From an uncultured Flavobacteriaceae bacterium (GTDB lineage: Bacteria > Bacteroidota > Bacteroidia > Flavobacteriales > Flavobacteriaceae): a stretch of DNA of 7,821 nt. Positions 5,597 through 7,821 of this stretch are shown in pieces. Positions within the stretch are counted from its first letter, which is position 1. Every line of letters begins with the position of its first letter. The translations under genes and the position numbers were made by a program. The stretch lies in the NCBI GenBank assembly GCA_913031655.1, contig CAJWFY010000065.1, forward strand, positions 1 to 7,821, in the 5' to 3' direction. Below the pieces are notes generated by a model that was not told the DNA's origin, ran no database searches, and worked only from the letters and a program-made list of their open reading frames with translations.

Positions 5597-7374
5597 ATAA
5601 ATCAAAAGCACTTTTAGATATTAATCTTTTCAAAAGACTTTTAAGATATGTTTTAGTATACAAATCTGTGTTTGTTTTTGTTGCTATTAGCGCTGTATTA
5701 ATTTCACTCTTTTCGACATTAACTCCTTATCTTATAAAGATTGCTGTCGATGATTACCTGGCAGTTTCAAATTTTAAAGATTTTATTTTTGTTATTTCTT
5801 TAATGCTAATTAACCTAACCCTAACAGTTGTTTTTATGTTTTTGTTTAGTTATTACGCAAACTGGCTTGGGCAAAATGTTATTTATGATTTAAGAATTAA
5901 ACTTTTCGATCACATTTTAAAATTTAAAATGTCATACTTTGATAAGTCATCTGTAGGACGACTTGTTACAAGAGCTGTAAATGACATGGAAACTATTGCC
6001 AGTATCTTTAGTCAGGGTCTTTTTATGATTGTAGCGGATCTATTGCAAATGCTTATTGTAGTAATAGTAATGTTAATTTTGAGTTGGAAGTTGTCTTTGA
6101 CAATATTTGTAGTACTTCCTTTTATCCTGTTTGCAACAAGGCAGTTTCAAAAATCAATGAAATTAGCTTTTAACGACGTTAGATCTGAAATTTCAAATTT
6201 AAACTCTTTTGTTCAAGAAAGGTTAACAGGTATGAAAATTGTCCAACTTTTTAATAGAGAAAATATTGAATATGAAAATTTTGTAAAAATTAATAAAAAA
6301 CACAAGAAGGCATGGCTTAAAACAGTTTGGTATAATTCAATTTTTTTTCCTATTGCTGAGCTTTCAACATCTATCACTGTTGGATTAATTGTTTGGTATG
6401 GTGGATTAAATGCGATTTTAGAAGATTCTAGTGTTACTTTGGGAACCATTTTCCTTTTTATTCAACTTTCTCAAATGTTATTTCGTCCATTAAGACAAAT
6501 TGCAGATAAGTTTAATACTCTTCAAATGGGTATGGTTGCTGCAAATAGAGTTTTCAAAATTATAGATACTGATAGTGAAATTCCTGATTATGGAGAATCA
6601 AATGGTAATCTTATAAATGGAGATATTCAATTTAAAAACGTACAATTTTCATATGTAGAAGATGAAGTCGTTCTAAAGGGTGTTTCATTTAAAATTAGTA
6701 GTGGGGAAAAAGTAGCTATTGTTGGATCAACTGGATCGGGCAAAACAACAATAATAAATTTAATATCTAGATTTTATGATCCACAATCGGGCTCAATTGA
6801 ATTAAATAATATAGATATAAAGGATTTTAAGTTAAGTGATTTAAGATCTGAAGTTGCGTTAGTTTTACAAGATGTTTTTTTGTTTGCTGATACAATATTG
6901 AATAACATTACTTTATGGGACAAATCTATTTCATTTGATGTAGTGATTAACTCTGCGAAAAAAATTGGTATTCATGAATTTATTATGTCTTTACCAGGGG
7001 GCTATAATTATAACGTGAAAGAGAGAGGAGTGATGCTTTCTCAAGGACAAAGACAGCTAATATCTTTTTTAAGAGCATATTTAAAAAATCCTTCAATATT
7101 AATTCTAGATGAAGCTACTTCATCTGTTGACTCAAATTCTGAAGAACTAATAAAAAATGCAACCATTAAAATAACCGAAAATAATACATCTATTATAATT
7201 GCTCATCGTTTATCAACTATTTTGAATTCAGACAAAATTTTAGTGATGGATTCTGGAAAATTGGTTGAATTTGGAACTCATAAAGAGTTGATAAAAAAGA
7301 AAAACGGATATTATAGAGGATTGTATGAGATTCAGTTTAAAAAAGATGAAATTATGTCATCTCTCCCTCAATAA
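5593..7374 (+). CDS. ABC exporter half-transporter (fused membrane and ATPase domains)
   Basis: A 593-residue type IV ABC exporter half-transporter that would dimerise in the inner membrane. The N-terminal membrane domain (about 1-325) has six hydrophobic segments near 24-50, 64-87, 142-162, 166-184, 250-272 and 282-300. The ATPase domain follows: A-loop Tyr354, Walker A GSTGSGKTT (378-386), Q-loop Gln426, signature LSQGQ (482-486), Walker B ILILDE (502-507) with catalytic Glu507, D-loop SSVD (510-513) and switch His538. Every ATPase element is present, so the site looks active. The LSQGQRQLISFLRA context resembles the MdlB/YheH-like exporters more than true MsbA, so I do not call it msbA; the substrate (lipid, drug or peptide) cannot be told from the sequence. 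It overlaps truA by 4 bp and converges on cdaA with a 23-bp overlap. Family assignment is secure. Confidence 0.96.
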   Translation: MNKSKALLDINLFKRLLRYVLVYKSVFVFVAISAVLISLFSTLTPYLIKIAVDDYLAVSNFKDFIFVISLMLINLTLTVVFMFLFSYYANWLGQNVIYDLRIKLFDHILKFKMSYFDKSSVGRLVTRAVNDMETIASIFSQGLFMIVADLLQMLIVVIVMLILSWKLSLTIFVVLPFILFATRQFQKSMKLAFNDVRSEISNLNSFVQERLTGMKIVQLFNRENIEYENFVKINKKHKKAWLKTVWYNSIFFPIAELSTSITVGLIVWYGGLNAILEDSSVTLGTIFLFIQLSQMLFRPLRQIADKFNTLQMGMVAANRVFKIIDTDSEIPDYGESNGNLINGDIQFKNVQFSYVEDEVVLKGVSFKISSGEKVAIVGSTGSGKTTIINLISRFYDPQSGSIELNNIDIKDFKLSDLRSEVALVLQDVFLFADTILNNITLWDKSISFDVVINSAKKIGIHEFIMSLPGGYNYNVKERGVMLSQGQRQLISFLRAYLKNPSILILDEATSSVDSNSEELIKNATIKITENNTSIIIAHRLSTILNSDKILVMDSGKLVEFGTHKELIKKKNGYYRGLYEIQFKKDEIMSSLPQ

Positions 7375-7821
7375 TAGATTTTAAATTATTAATATCCTTA
7401 AAAGGATGAATTTCGCCATTCTTAATAAAAGTTATTTTTCCTTTTTCTTCTGAGACTACAATTGCTATTGCATCTGTTTTTTCAGTAATTCCAAAAGCAG
7501 CTCGATGCCTGAGGCCTAATCTTGAGTCAATATTTTCATTTTCAGAAACAGGTAAAATTACTCTTGCTCCGGTAATGAAATTTCCTTCAATAATTACTGC
7601 CCCGTCATGTAATGGGCTATTTTTAAAAAATATACTCTCTATAATGGGTGATGAAATTTCTAAATTTAATTGATCTCCGGAACTCCTTATAAAGTCTAAA
7701 CTGTTGTTTCTCTCAATTACAAACAAGGCTCCAGTCTTGTTTTTTTTAAAAATTTCACAAGCATTAATTAATTCATCAATATTCATTGATGTTTGTTTTT
7801 TTGAAATTCTAAATAAAAGAT
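7352..7821 (-). CDS. cdaA: Diadenylate cyclase CdaA, C-terminal catalytic part (cut by window edge)
   Basis: This enzyme condenses two ATP into the second messenger c-di-AMP. The frame stays open from the right edge to the stop at 7354-7352, reading LLFRISKKQTS before the internal Met at 7786-7784, so that Met is not the start; the true N terminus lies outside. Numbering from that Met, the DAC (DisA_N) domain is complete: TGALFVIER (18-26), the catalytic LHDGAVII (59-66) with the DGA motif at 61-63, and GLRHRAAFGI (91-100) with RHR at 93-95. CdaA proteins are usually about 260-270 residues with three N-terminal membrane helices, so roughly the first 100-120 residues are missing. The missing helices are inferred from the family, not seen. 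The 3' end overlaps the ABC exporter gene by 23 bp. Family assignment is very secure; CdaA rather than another DAC class is inferred from the short C-terminal domain and the linker before it. Confidence 0.93.
   Translation of the reverse strand, partial: LLFRISKKQTSMNIDELINACEIFKKNKTGALFVIERNNSLDFIRSSGDQLNLEISSPIIESIFFKNSPLHDGAVIIEGNFITGARVILPVSENENIDSRLGLRHRAAFGITEKTDAIAIVVSEEKGKITFIKNGEIHPFKDINNLKSIIEGEMT

Noticed and set aside
5593..7374. Calling the ABC exporter MsbA (lipid A flippase).
   Set aside because: The LSQGQRQLISF context is closer to MdlB/YheH-like exporters, and nothing nearby points to lipid A synthesis.
7352..7786. Full-length 144-residue reading of the diadenylate cyclase from the Met at 7786.
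   Set aside because: The frame stays open upstream to the window edge with linker-like sequence, and the family needs an N-terminal membrane region, so the Met is internal.

Overview
The window reads as an ordinary chromosomal housekeeping segment of an AT-rich member of the Bacteroidota, most likely a Flavobacteriia-type organism. The reasons are: a class-II prolyl-tRNA synthetase of the archaeal/eukaryal-like type; a Rho factor with a long charged insertion near its N terminus; a DUF4293-type membrane protein, a family I know only from Bacteroidota; a Leu-rich lipoprotein signal ending in a Ser-Cys lipobox; no clear Shine-Dalgarno sequences; and several matches to the Bacteroidota -7 promoter box TAnnTTTG. 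I see no mobile element, CRISPR array, phage gene, integrase or toxin-antitoxin pair, and base composition is uniform throughout.

Layout, left to right. (1) The left edge holds the N terminus of an unrecognised lipoprotein on the minus strand. It is divergent from proS (plus strand). (2) A short gap with a good promoter leads to tRNA-Glu(TTC), followed only 13 nt later by rpsT (ribosomal protein bS20). (3) rho lies on the minus strand and converges on rpsT. (4) A 141-bp spacer separates rho from a small four-helix membrane protein (DUF4293-like), whose 3' end overlaps that of a YfcE/MJ0936-type phosphodiesterase on the minus strand. (5) The phosphodiesterase diverges from truA, with two opposed -7 boxes packed into the 64-bp gap. 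truA begins with TTG and overlaps by ATGA an ABC exporter gene. (6) The ABC gene converges, with a 23-bp overlap, on the 3' part of a diadenylate cyclase gene (cdaA) cut by the right edge.

Functionally most genes serve gene expression: tRNA-Pro charging, a glutamate tRNA, a 30S subunit protein, transcription termination, and tRNA pseudouridylation. Around them are a membrane ABC exporter, a metallophosphoesterase, and c-di-AMP synthesis. Only truA-ABC and probably tRNA-Glu-rpsT look co-transcribed; the other neighbours are divergent or convergent.

I looked for an undescribed system and did not find one. The points most worth a second look are the disordered, charged insertion in Rho, the tRNA-rpsT arrangement, the facing promoters between the phosphodiesterase and truA, and the unidentified lipoprotein at the left edge.
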